This document shows positions 24,709-32,170 of a DNA stretch of 64,000 bases, piece by piece; positions within the stretch are counted from its first letter, which is position 1, and each line of letters opens with the position of its first letter. The position numbers and the translations under genes were made by a program. The notes under the pieces were generated by a model. The model searched no databases, had not been told where the DNA came from, and worked only from the letters and a program-made list of their open reading frames with translations. Source of the stretch: Mitsuaria sp. WAJ17 (GTDB lineage Bacteria; Pseudomonadota; Gammaproteobacteria; Burkholderiales; Burkholderiaceae_C). The stretch spans positions 124,001 to 188,000 of the forward strand of contig NZ_JACJUG010000004.1 in the NCBI RefSeq assembly GCF_014174515.1. Reading direction: 5' to 3'.

Positions 24709-25935
24709 TCAGCGCCCGTGACGTTTTCGGTAGTTCGACAGGAATCGCTCGATGCGGCCCACGGCCTCGCGGAGGTCGTCGGTATTGGGCAGGAAGACCA
24801 GTCGGAAGTGATCGGGGGCGGTCCAGTTGAAGCCCGTCCCCTGCACGATCAGCACCTTTTCCTCGGCCAGCAGTTCATAGGCGAAGCGCTGGTCGTCTTC
24901 GATCGGGTAGATCTTGGGGTCCAGGCGGGGGAACATGTAGAGCGCGGCCTTCGGCTTGACGACGCTGACGCCCGGGATCTGGCTCAGCAACTCGTAGGCC
25001 AGGTCGCGCTGGCGGCACAGGCGGCCGGAGGGGGCCACCAGGTCCTTGATGCTTTGATAGCCACCCAGGGCGGTCTGGATGGCCAACTGGCCCGGTGTGT
25101 TGGCGCACAGGCGCATGGAGGCCAGCATGTTCAGGCCGGTGATGTAGTCCTGGGCATGGCGCTTCTCGCCCGAAACCACCATCCAGCCAGCCCGGTAGCC
25201 GCAGCTGCGGTAGTTCTTGGACAGCCCGTTGAAGGTCAGCGTGAGCACGTCTTCCGAGAGCGAGGCGATGCTGGTGTGGACGTTGCCGTCGAACAGCGTC
25301 TTGTCGTAGATCTCATCGGCCATGATGATCAGCTGGTGCTGACGCGCGAGCTCGACGATCTCCAGCAGCAGCGACTCCGGATAGAGCGCGCCCGTGGGAT
25401 TGTTGGGGTTGATGACGACGATGGCCCGGGTGCGCGGAGTGATCTTGCGCTTGATGTCCTCGATGTCGGGCATCCAGTCGCTCTGCTCGTCGCAGATGTA
25501 GTGCACCGGATTGCCGCCCGAGAGGGCCACGGCGGCGGTGTAGAGCGGGTAGTCGGGCGCGGGCAGCAGCACCTCGTCGCCGTTGTCCAGCAGCGCATTC
25601 AGGGCCATCACGATCAGCTCGGAGGCGCCGTTGCCCAGGTAGACGTCGTCCACGGTCACGCCGCGGATGTTCTTTTCCTGGCAGTAGTGCACCACCGCCT
25701 TGCGGGGGGCGAAGAGGCCCTTGGAATCGGTGTAGCCGGCGGCGTCGGGCAGGTTGCGGATCATGTCCTGGACGATCTCGTCCGGGGGAGCGATGCCGAA
25801 GGCAGCGATGTTGCCGATGTTCAGCTTGATGATCTTCTGCCCCTCTTCCTCCATCTGGCGCGCCTTGTCCAGCACAGGACCACGGATGTCGTAGCAGACA
25901 TTGGCGAGCTTGGCGGACTTGGAAATCGGGTTCAA
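24709..25935 (-). CDS. alaA: Alanine transaminase (AlaA-type, class I aminotransferase)
   Basis: 408 residues from a TTG with GAGGAG eight bases upstream; N-terminus MNPISKSAKLANVCYDIRGPV. The PLP lysine is in FNGLSKNYRSCGYRAGW, with NPNNPTGALY and the DEIYDK substrate and cofactor motifs. It matches the AlaA/YfbQ type that moves amino groups between glutamate and pyruvate. It is the first gene of the alaA-hom-ATPase-TPR-thrC-moeA-moaD line; the 195 bases upstream are shared with the divergent Mth938-like gene and hold its promoter, which I could not pin down. Confidence 0.9.
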   Translation of the reverse strand: MNPISKSAKLANVCYDIRGPVLDKARQMEEEGQKIIKLNIGNIAAFGIAPPDEIVQDMIRNLPDAAGYTDSKGLFAPRKAVVHYCQEKNIRGVTVDDVYLGNGASELIVMALNALLDNGDEVLLPAPDYPLYTAAVALSGGNPVHYICDEQSDWMPDIEDIKRKITPRTRAIVVINPNNPTGALYPESLLLEIVELARQHQLIIMADEIYDKTLFDGNVHTSIASLSEDVLTLTFNGLSKNYRSCGYRAGWMVVSGEKRHAQDYITGLNMLASMRLCANTPGQLAIQTALGGYQSIKDLVAPSGRLCRQRDLAYELLSQIPGVSVVKPKAALYMFPRLDPKIYPIEDDQRFAYELLAEEKVLIVQGTGFNWTAPDHFRLVFLPNTDDLREAVGRIERFLSNYRKRHGR

Positions 25936-26130
25936 GACAGGGACTCCTCGTGAGTGCCGCGCATGTTGCGCCGCAAAACGTAGAATTTAACAGGGTAGCA
26001 GGGCTTTCCCTGGATGGAGCTCCCCATGGTTCGAAAGCCGCGCAGCTAGGCTTCGTCGGCCGGCCTGCGGCCCTGCCCCTCGCTCCCGAAATTCCCTCGG
26101 ACTCTCCTGAATCTACCCACACGCTCCGGC

Positions 26131-26511
26131 ATGAAATTCCAGCTCGACGAACAGCAAGGCGGCAACAGCATCTCCCGCCATGAGAAGAACCGCGTGTGGG
26201 TCAATGGCCAGCCCCATGGCAGCAGCCTGCTGGTGCCGTGGCGCGGCGAGGTGCAGCCCTGGGGCGTGGATCGTTTCGAGGCCCTGGACGAAGCCGCCTT
26301 CGAGCGCATCCTGGTGCTCAGGCCCGAGCTGGTGATCTTCGGCAGCGGCGAGCGCCTTCGCTTCGTGCCGCCGGCGCGCTACCGGGCCCTGATCGAGGCC
26401 CGCATCGGTCTGGAGACCATGGACCTGGCCGCCGCCTGCCGAACCTACAACGTGCTGGCCGCCGAAGGCCGTTCCGTGCTGGCGGCGCTGCTGATGGAAG
26501 CACAGGACTGA
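26131..26511 (+). CDS. Mth938-like domain protein
   Basis: 126 residues, full length for the family. VWVNGQPHGSSLLVPWRGEVQPWGV and PELVIFGSGERLRFVP followed by GLETMDLAAACRTYNVLAAEGRSVLAALL are the family's core strands and helices. Bacterial members are uncharacterised; the mitochondrial relative NDUFAF3 helps assemble respiratory complex I, and a role in assembly here is only inference. It diverges from alaA and is followed by bcp after 149 bases. Confidence 0.9.
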   Translation: MKFQLDEQQGGNSISRHEKNRVWVNGQPHGSSLLVPWRGEVQPWGVDRFEALDEAAFERILVLRPELVIFGSGERLRFVPPARYRALIEARIGLETMDLAAACRTYNVLAAEGRSVLAALLMEAQD

Positions 26512-26608
26512 GGAACCCGGCGACTGCCGCCCTCCCGGCGCCGCCCCCATCCGGCAAGCCCGGACACCCCCCCGAAAGGTCGGCAAAGCCGGGGCTTGGC
26601 GTTCAACG

Positions 26609-26614
26609 TATAAT
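26609..26614 (+). promoter_or_regulatory. Consensus -10 element upstream of bcp
   Basis: TATAAT lies 46 bases before the bcp ATG at 26661. The -35 region 17 bases upstream is poor, so an activator or another sigma factor may contribute. The hexamer stands out in otherwise very GC-rich DNA. Confidence 0.45.
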
Positions 26615-26660
26615 TGCAGGCTATGCCCAGTCGGGCAGGCCTATTAGCAAAAACGCCCAC

Positions 26661-27140
26661 ATGACGCCAGCGCTCAACAAACCCCTCCCGGAAATTGAAG
26701 CTCTTGCTACCGGAGGCGTGAAGTTCACACCCCAGGCATTCCATGGCCAGACGGTGGTGCTGTACTTCTACCCCAAGGACAATACCCCGGGTTGCACCAC
26801 CGAAGCCATGCAATTCCGCGACCGCCACAAGGACTTTGTGAAGGCCGGCGCCGTGGTGCTGGGGGTGTCGCGCGACAACATGGTCTCGCATGACAAGTTC
26901 AAGCAGACCCTGGAGTTGCCCTTCGAGCTCATCGCCGATACCGAAGAGAAGCTCTGCCACATGTTCGGTGTGGTCAAGAACAAGATCATGTACGGCAAGA
27001 AGGTGAAGGGCATCGAGCGCTCCACCTTCCTGATCGACGCCAGCGGCGTGCTGCGTGCCGAATGGCGCGGCATCAAGGTGGCCGGCCATGTGGACGAAGT
27101 CCTGAAGGCCGTGAAGTCGCTGAAGAAGGAAGCCGCCTGA
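26661..27140 (+). CDS. bcp: Thioredoxin-dependent thiol peroxidase (Bcp/PrxQ)
   Basis: 159 residues from the ATG at 26661. The peroxidatic Cys is in DNTPGCTTEAMQFRDRH, with the YFYPKD strand before it; the usual resolving Cys five residues on (PGCTxEaxxF type) is replaced by Met/Gln, so this is a 1-Cys form or resolves with Cys in EKLCHMFGV. Other motifs are GVSRDN, LIADTEEKLC and RSTFLIDASGVLRAEWRGIKV. It reduces hydroperoxides in the cytoplasm. A terminator hairpin follows at 27206. Confidence 0.93.
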   Translation: MTPALNKPLPEIEALATGGVKFTPQAFHGQTVVLYFYPKDNTPGCTTEAMQFRDRHKDFVKAGAVVLGVSRDNMVSHDKFKQTLELPFELIADTEEKLCHMFGVVKNKIMYGKKVKGIERSTFLIDASGVLRAEWRGIKVAGHVDEVLKAVKSLKKEAA

Positions 27141-27205
27141 TCGAGCCCCGGGCGGCAGCCTGAGGCCTCGGGGGTTCTGCGGCCAGTCCCGCAGTATCCT
27201 GCCCG

Positions 27206-27240
27206 AGCCGGTCCTGTCAGATGACGAGACCGGCTTTGTT
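27206..27240 (+). terminator. Intrinsic terminator after bcp
   Basis: AGCCGGTC (27206-27213) pairs exactly with GACCGGCT (27228-27235), with a second short pairing GTCA/TGAC in the loop. It is followed by a broken T-run (TTTGTTG). It lies 66 bases after the bcp stop codon. Confidence 0.7.
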
Positions 27241-27448
27241 GTATTTGGACGCCGCCCGGCCCTGTCCCCCGGGGGCCCTGGCGACTTGTGCATAATCAAA
27301 CCATGCCCTCGCGCTCCGGACCCTGCCCTGAACAAAGCCGCCCTCCGACGAAGGCGGCTTTTTGCTTTTCAGGACCCCATGCCGGCGCCGGGTGGCGGTC
27401 TTCGCCCCCACTGCCAAGGACGGCTTGACCCGTCCCTTCAAACGCCTC
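27241..27448 (+). promoter_or_regulatory. phoH leader region with internal hairpin
   Basis: Within the 308-base gap before phoH, a CATAAT -10-like element lies at 27291-27296. An intrinsic-terminator-like hairpin then follows (AAAGCCGCC at 27334-27342 with GGCGGCTTT at 27353-27361, ending in five T). If transcription starts near 27303, this would end a ~60-base RNA before phoH, as an attenuator or small RNA. The hairpin is certain by base pairing; the promoter is weak. Confidence 0.4.
27334..27363 (+). terminator. Terminator-like hairpin upstream of phoH
   Basis: A nine-pair stem AAAGCCGCC / GGCGGCTTT with a 10-base loop and T5 tail. It stands about 95 bases after the bcp terminator and 85 bases before the phoH start, so it terminates something other than bcp. 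It may act on the phoH leader. Confidence 0.7.
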
Positions 27449-29194
27449 ATGCCACTGCCCAAGCCCCCGACCAAGCGCGCCAGTCGTCTGGACTCGAGCG
27501 ACTACGCCACCAGCCTGGTCCCCAGCAAGAAGAAACCGGTGCTGGCCGCCCTGCCCGAGGCCCCGGCACCCAACCCGCCCGCGCCCGTGCTGAGCGTGGT
27601 CGCCGCACCCATGCCGGCCAAGCCACAGCGCACCGCCAAGGTGTTGCGCGCGGCCGAGCCGGCAGCCCCCGTCGTCGTCGAGGCCCGCGCACCCCAGGTC
27701 GAGGCGCCTGCCGCCAAGAAGGCCGCTGCGGCTCCTGCGCCGGCCCCGGCGGCCAAGGCCCGCACGAGCAAGGCGGCGAAGCCCAAGTCCGTCGGCGCGA
27801 CCAAGCTCTTCGTGCTCGACACCAATGTGCTGATGCATGACCCGATGTGCCTGTTCCGCTTCGAGGAACATGACATCTACCTGCCCATGATTACGCTGGA
27901 GGAGCTGGACGGCCACAAGAAGGGCATGACCGAAGTCGCCCGCAACGTGCGCCAGGTCAGCCGTGACCTCGACGCCCTGGCGGCCAGCCTCAAGAGCAGC
28001 ACGCTGGAGGAAATGGCCAAAGGCCTGCCCCTGGACCAGACCGGCCACCGCGAGGCCGGCGGCAAGCTCTTCTTCCAGACCCAGCTGATCGACGCCCCGC
28101 TGCCTCAGGGCCTGCCCCAGGGCAAGGCGGACAACCAGATCCTGGGCGTGGTGCAGGCACTCAAGGCGCAGCAGCCCGAGCGGGAAGTGGTGCTGGTGTC
28201 CAAGGACATCAACATGCGGATCAAGGCACGGGCCCTGGGCCTGCCCGCCGAGGACTACCGCAACGACAAGACCCTGGAAGACTCCGACCTCCTCTACACC
28301 GGCGTGCAGGCACTGCCCGCCGACTTCTGGGAGCGCCATGGCAAGACCATGGAAAGCTGGCAGCAGGGCGGCATCACCTTCTACCGCATCAGCGGCCCAC
28401 TGGTGCCCTCGCTGCTGGTCAACGAGCTGGTCTACCTGGAAGCGCCGGGCACCGCACCGCTCTATGCCAAGGTCACCGAGATCACCGGCAAGAGCGCCGT
28501 GCTGCGCACGCTCAAGGACTACGGCCACCAGAAGAACGCTGTCTGGGGCGTCACCGCCCGCAACCGCGAGCAGAACTTTGCCCTCAACCTGCTGATGGAC
28601 CCGGACGTCGATTTCGTCACCCTCACCGGCACCGCCGGCACGGGCAAGACGCTGATGACGCTGGCCGCCGGCCTCTCGCAGGTGCTGGACGAGCGCCGCT
28701 ACAGCGAGATCATCGTCACCCGCGTGACGGTGCCCGTGGGCGAGGACATCGGCTTCCTGCCTGGCACCGAGGAAGAGAAGATGGGCCCCTGGATGGGCGC
28801 GCTGGACGACAACCTCGAGGTCCTGGCCCGCGGTGACAGCAGCGCCGGGGAATGGGGGCGCGCCGCCACCAACGACCTCGTGCGCAGCAAGATCAAGATC
28901 AAGAGCCTGAACTTCATGCGCGGCCGCACCTTCCTCAACAAGTTCGTCATCATTGACGAGGCGCAGAACCTGACGCCCAAGCAGATGAAGACCTTGATCA
29001 CGCGCGCCGGCCCGGGCACCAAGATTGTCTGCCTGGGCAACCTCGCCCAGATCGATACGCCCTACCTCACCGAGGGCTCGTCCGGCCTCACCTACGCCGT
29101 GGACCGATTCAAGGGCTGGGCCCACAGCGGCCACGTCACCCTGGCCCGCGGCGAGCGCTCGCGTCTGGCGGACTTTGCCTCCGAGGTGCTCTAA
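27449..29194 (+). CDS. PIN-PhoH fusion protein (PhoH2-type RNA helicase/nuclease)
   Basis: 581 residues from the ATG at 27449 (an ATG 87 bases upstream would add a basic, unlikely leader). Residues ~1-115 are a low-complexity Ala/Pro/Lys tail. A PIN ribonuclease domain begins at KLFVLDTNVLMHDP, with acidic residues in TLEELDGHKKG and VSKDINMRIKA. The PhoH ATPase has Walker A GTAGTGKT and Walker B KFVIIDEAQNLTPKQMK. PhoH2 proteins couple RNA unwinding with cleavage. The gene has its own leader hairpin, and after the stop comes a 69-bp repeat and a strong terminator. Confidence 0.92.
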   Translation: MPLPKPPTKRASRLDSSDYATSLVPSKKKPVLAALPEAPAPNPPAPVLSVVAAPMPAKPQRTAKVLRAAEPAAPVVVEARAPQVEAPAAKKAAAAPAPAPAAKARTSKAAKPKSVGATKLFVLDTNVLMHDPMCLFRFEEHDIYLPMITLEELDGHKKGMTEVARNVRQVSRDLDALAASLKSSTLEEMAKGLPLDQTGHREAGGKLFFQTQLIDAPLPQGLPQGKADNQILGVVQALKAQQPEREVVLVSKDINMRIKARALGLPAEDYRNDKTLEDSDLLYTGVQALPADFWERHGKTMESWQQGGITFYRISGPLVPSLLVNELVYLEAPGTAPLYAKVTEITGKSAVLRTLKDYGHQKNAVWGVTARNREQNFALNLLMDPDVDFVTLTGTAGTGKTLMTLAAGLSQVLDERRYSEIIVTRVTVPVGEDIGFLPGTEEEKMGPWMGALDDNLEVLARGDSSAGEWGRAATNDLVRSKIKIKSLNFMRGRTFLNKFVIIDEAQNLTPKQMKTLITRAGPGTKIVCLGNLAQIDTPYLTEGSSGLTYAVDRFKGWAHSGHVTLARGERSRLADFASEVL

Positions 29195-29200
29195 GGCAGC

Positions 29201-29269
29201 GCCCCCAAACCTGTCACTTCGCGCCAGGCTCCCCCGAGGGGGCAAGGAACCTTGGGACGGCCCGGCGGC
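29201..29269 (-). repeat. 69-bp intergenic repeat, copy 3
   Basis: Read on the minus strand this matches the two copies at 33698 and 33779 over the same 69 bases, with roughly ten mismatches and no gaps. It begins six bases after the phoH stop, in the same orientation relative to the upstream gene as the other copies. It contains the self-complementary segment CCCCCGAGGGGG. Confidence 0.85.
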
Positions 29270-29304
29270 TCCTTGAGACCGCGGGCCCGCAGCCTGCACC
29301 ACCG

Positions 29305-29327
29305 GCGGCGCTGAGGCGCCGCTTTTT
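29305..29327 (+). terminator. Intrinsic terminator after phoH
   Basis: GCGGCGC (29305-29311), loop TGAG, GCGCCGC (29316-29322), then five T. It lies 12 bases before the next start codon, so the HAD gene must have its own promoter or be read through at low level. Confidence 0.85.
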
Positions 29328-29339
29328 CATTGAAACGCG

Positions 29340-30185
29340 ATGACGCTCTATGTCTCCGACCTGGATGGCACCCTGCTCAATCGGCAGGGCCAGTTGTCCG
29401 ATGCCACCCGCAAGGGTCTCACCGAACTGCTGGGCCAGGGCCTGGTCTTCACCGTGGCCAGCGCGCGCCATGTGGTGTCCATCCGCCAGCTGCTGGTTGG
29501 CCTGCCGCTGAGCCTGCCGGTGATCTCGTCCAACGGCGCGTTCATCAGTGACCTGGCCACGGGCCGGCACGAACTGGTGCACGGCATGGACGGCGCCCTG
29601 GGCGAGGCCCTCTTCGCCCTGGTGCGCCGCCATGGGCAGCTGCCCTTTCTCTCGGTCCACACGCCCGAGGGCGACCGGCTCTGCTGGCAGGGCGTGGAGA
29701 ACGAGGGCCAGCAGCATTTCGTCAACGAGCGCGTGCAAAGCGGCGATCCGCGCCTGCGCCAATGCCTGGACCTTGCCCGCGAGCTGGGCGGCGGGCCCCT
29801 GATGACCCTGGTGGTCGTCGGCACCCACGGCCCGCTGAAGGCGCTGCAGGAGGACATCCAGACCCAGTTCGGCGAGGCGGTGCAGTGCCATCTCAACGAG
29901 GACCTCTACCGCCCCGACTGGCCCTGGCTCACCGTGCACGACCGCCGCGCCACCAAGGACCAGGCCATCCACATCCTCGCCCAGCGTTACGGCCTGACCG
30001 AGCGCGAGGTGGTGGTCTTCGGCGACCAGGTCAACGACATCACCATGCTGCGCGCGGCCCATCGCGGCGTGGCCGTGGCCAATGCCATCGACGAAGTCAA
30101 GGCTGAGGCGCATGCGGTGATCGGGCATCACGACGATGACGCGGTGCTGACCTTCCTGCAGCAGGAGTGGGCCGCCCGGCGCTGA
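29340..30185 (+). CDS. HAD-superfamily phosphatase, Cof type
   Basis: 281 residues. Motif I is YVSDLDGTLLN with Asp7 (nucleophile) and Asp9, motif II is SSNGA, motif III Lys is in RRATKDQAIHIL, and motif IV is FGDQVNDITML. The large cap between ~80 and 195 makes it the Cof/IIB subclass, which dephosphorylates sugar phosphates, nucleotides or pyridoxal phosphate. The substrate cannot be told. It starts just after the phoH terminator without a strong ribosome site. Confidence 0.88.
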   Translation: MTLYVSDLDGTLLNRQGQLSDATRKGLTELLGQGLVFTVASARHVVSIRQLLVGLPLSLPVISSNGAFISDLATGRHELVHGMDGALGEALFALVRRHGQLPFLSVHTPEGDRLCWQGVENEGQQHFVNERVQSGDPRLRQCLDLARELGGGPLMTLVVVGTHGPLKALQEDIQTQFGEAVQCHLNEDLYRPDWPWLTVHDRRATKDQAIHILAQRYGLTEREVVVFGDQVNDITMLRAAHRGVAVANAIDEVKAEAHAVIGHHDDDAVLTFLQQEWAARR

Positions 30186-30253
30186 CACAGCCGTTTACAA
30201 GGGCCCCGGCCATCCAGGCGAGCATACCCGGTTGCCAATGACAGCCTGAGTCC

Positions 30254-30643
30254 ATGCCCTACCTTCTCCAGATCGCTGAATCCGACTCCTTCGGTCCTGC
30301 CAAGTTCGTCAACAAGACCGGCCACACCGAGTGCGTGGAGTACGTGCGCCAGGCCACCGGCGCCCCATCCACGCCCGAATGGCGCCAGGGCATCCAGGTG
30401 GTGAACGCGCCCGCCGGCAGCATCCGCCGCGGCACGGCCATTGCGACCTTCGACGAACATGGCCACTATCCCCGCGACGGCCGCGGCCGCCACGCCGCCA
30501 TCTTCCTGGAGGAGAACGCCTTGGGGCTCGTGGTGCTGGACCAGTGGAACAGCCAGGGCGAGGTCAAGCGCCGCACCATTTACCTGAAGCGGCCCGACTA
30601 TCCGCGCGTCGATTGCGCCCGCCAGTATTTCGTCATCGAGTGA
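30254..30643 (+). CDS. BPSL0067-family protein, NlpC/P60-like putative amidase
   Basis: 129 residues. Cys27 in HTECVEYV, His80 in GRHAAIF and Asp96 in VVLDQW are spaced as a papain-like Cys-His-Asp triad, and the family is described as structurally NlpC/P60-like. FDEHGHYPRDG is a family signature. It has no signal peptide. It is followed after seven bases by a gene for a signal-peptide-bearing STY0301-like protein, which gives the layout of a peptidoglycan amidase effector with its periplasmic immunity protein. No type VI secretion genes are in the window. Amidase activity is inference. Confidence 0.82.
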   Translation: MPYLLQIAESDSFGPAKFVNKTGHTECVEYVRQATGAPSTPEWRQGIQVVNAPAGSIRRGTAIATFDEHGHYPRDGRGRHAAIFLEENALGLVVLDQWNSQGEVKRRTIYLKRPDYPRVDCARQYFVIE

Positions 30644-30650
30644 GACTGAA

Positions 30651-31124
30651 TTGCGACCAATTGCTACGCCACCGAGGGTCTGTGCGCTGGCGCTGTGCCT
30701 GGCCACCACGGTCCGGGCCGCCTCGCCCGAAGAAGCGCCCGCCCTGAACTGCCCGGCCAGCCTGGAAGTCCATGAGCAGCCGGGCGCCCCTCCCGCAGCG
30801 CCCTGGCAGGCGATGGCCGATCCCGGCCTGCCCGTCCACGGGCTCAGCGGGGTGTCGATGCTGCAGGGACCGCCGGCCCTGGGCGCACGTCTGGTGCCCG
30901 ACTTCGAGCACAAGACCGCCAGGCAGCGGCGCTACGGCTGGACCTTCTCACCGGTCCAGGCCGCCGCCCCCGCCGAGGAAGCGCGCTGGCTGGCCTGCTC
31001 CTACCACCACACCGCGCTGATCCTGGTGCGACCGCTGCCCGTAGGCGCGAAGCGCTGCGAGGTGCAGGAAGCCCTGCTGCCGACGGGGCGCAGCCTGCGG
31101 ATCGAGGGCTTGCGCTGCGACTGA
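30651..31124 (+). CDS. STY0301-like periplasmic protein, putative partner of the BPSL0067 protein
   Basis: 157 residues from a TTG seven bases after the previous stop. An N-terminal signal sequence (RPIATPPRVCALALCLATTVRAAS) directs export. The mature part has paired cysteines (LNCPASLEV, WLACSYHH, KRCEVQE, LRCD) and the WTFSP / ARWLACSYHHTALILVRPLP pattern of STY0301-type proteins. Close spacing and export suggest it neutralises the neighbour's amidase in the periplasm, by analogy with effector/immunity pairs. The family call is moderate; the immunity role is untested. Confidence 0.65.
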   Translation: MRPIATPPRVCALALCLATTVRAASPEEAPALNCPASLEVHEQPGAPPAAPWQAMADPGLPVHGLSGVSMLQGPPALGARLVPDFEHKTARQRRYGWTFSPVQAAAPAEEARWLACSYHHTALILVRPLPVGAKRCEVQEALLPTGRSLRIEGLRCD

Positions 31125-31150
31125 GCGCAAGGCGCTGAAGCCTGCCCGGT

Positions 31151-32170
31151 TCAGGCCCGAGGCTGCAGGTTCAGGCGGGCCTGCCCACGCTCCAGCGTCT
31201 GCCCCAGCAGGCGGGCCAGTGCGTAGACGGCATCCAGGTTGGGACTCGGCGTCCCCGTGATGCGCGCCAGCTCCACCACCGCGCCCAGCAACGCCTCCAG
31301 CTCCAGTGCGCGGCCGGCTTCGACGTCCTGCAGCATGGAGGTCTTGTGCGGCCCCACCGCCTCGGCGCCGGCGATGCGCTTGTCCAGCGAGATCTTGAAC
31401 TGCACGCCCAGCAGCTCGCCCACCGTCTGCGCCTCGCTCATCATGCGGGCCGCGAGCTCGCGGGTGAGCGGAAAGCGGCAGATGTCTTCCAGGGTCGCAT
31501 GGGTCAGCGCTGAGATCGGATTGAAGCTGAGGTTGCCCCACAGCTTGACCCACAGCTCGGAGCGGATGTCGCGGCTCACCGGCGCCTTGAAGCCGGCCTG
31601 CATCAGCACCTGGGACAGGGCCTCGATGCGCTCGCTGCGGCGGCCGTCCAGCTCGCCCAGGGAGAAGCGGCTGCCCTCGATCAGGCGCACGCGGCCCGGC
31701 GCCTCCAGCTGCGCCGCGGGGTAGACGATGCTGCCGATCACCTGGCCCGCGGGCAGGGTGCGCGCGATGGCACCACCGGGGTCCACGGACTCCAGCACCC
31801 GCCCCTCGTGCGGACCGGCCAGACCCTGGAAGTACCACCAGGGCAGGCCGTTGATCATGCTGACAACGAGGGTCTGCGGCCCGATCAATGCAGGCAGTTC
31901 CGGCAGCAGCTCGTGCAGCTGGTGGGCCTTGACCGTCAGCAGCACCACCTCCTGCTCGCCGGCCTCCGCCATGCGCGGCACGGCGCGCAGCTGCTCGCCG
32001 GCAGGCGCATGCAGCGAGCCGCCCTCCTCATCGACAAGGGTGAAGCCCTCGGCATTGATGGCCGCCAGGTTGCGATTGCGGGCGATGAACGTGACCGTGT
32101 TCCCAGCCAGGGCCAGGCGCGTCCCCAGCAGGCCACCGATGGCACCAGCACCGACGATTGCGAACTTCAT
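31151..32170 (-). CDS. 2-dehydropantoate 2-reductase family protein
   Basis: 339 residues. The N-terminal Rossmann motif is FAIVGAGAIGGLLGTRLA. Conserved VSMINGLPWW, LWVKLWGNLSFNPISALT (the catalytic-Lys region) and a C-terminal KTSMLQDVEAGRALELEALLGAVVELA match the PanE/ApbA family, with E/D residues in place. The start overlaps the tctA stop as ATGA, so it is read with the transporter genes. In that setting it may reduce a 2-keto acid taken up by the transporter rather than make pantoate, so I leave panE unassigned. Confidence 0.85.
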   Translation of the reverse strand: MKFAIVGAGAIGGLLGTRLALAGNTVTFIARNRNLAAINAEGFTLVDEEGGSLHAPAGEQLRAVPRMAEAGEQEVVLLTVKAHQLHELLPELPALIGPQTLVVSMINGLPWWYFQGLAGPHEGRVLESVDPGGAIARTLPAGQVIGSIVYPAAQLEAPGRVRLIEGSRFSLGELDGRRSERIEALSQVLMQAGFKAPVSRDIRSELWVKLWGNLSFNPISALTHATLEDICRFPLTRELAARMMSEAQTVGELLGVQFKISLDKRIAGAEAVGPHKTSMLQDVEAGRALELEALLGAVVELARITGTPSPNLDAVYALARLLGQTLERGQARLNLQPRA

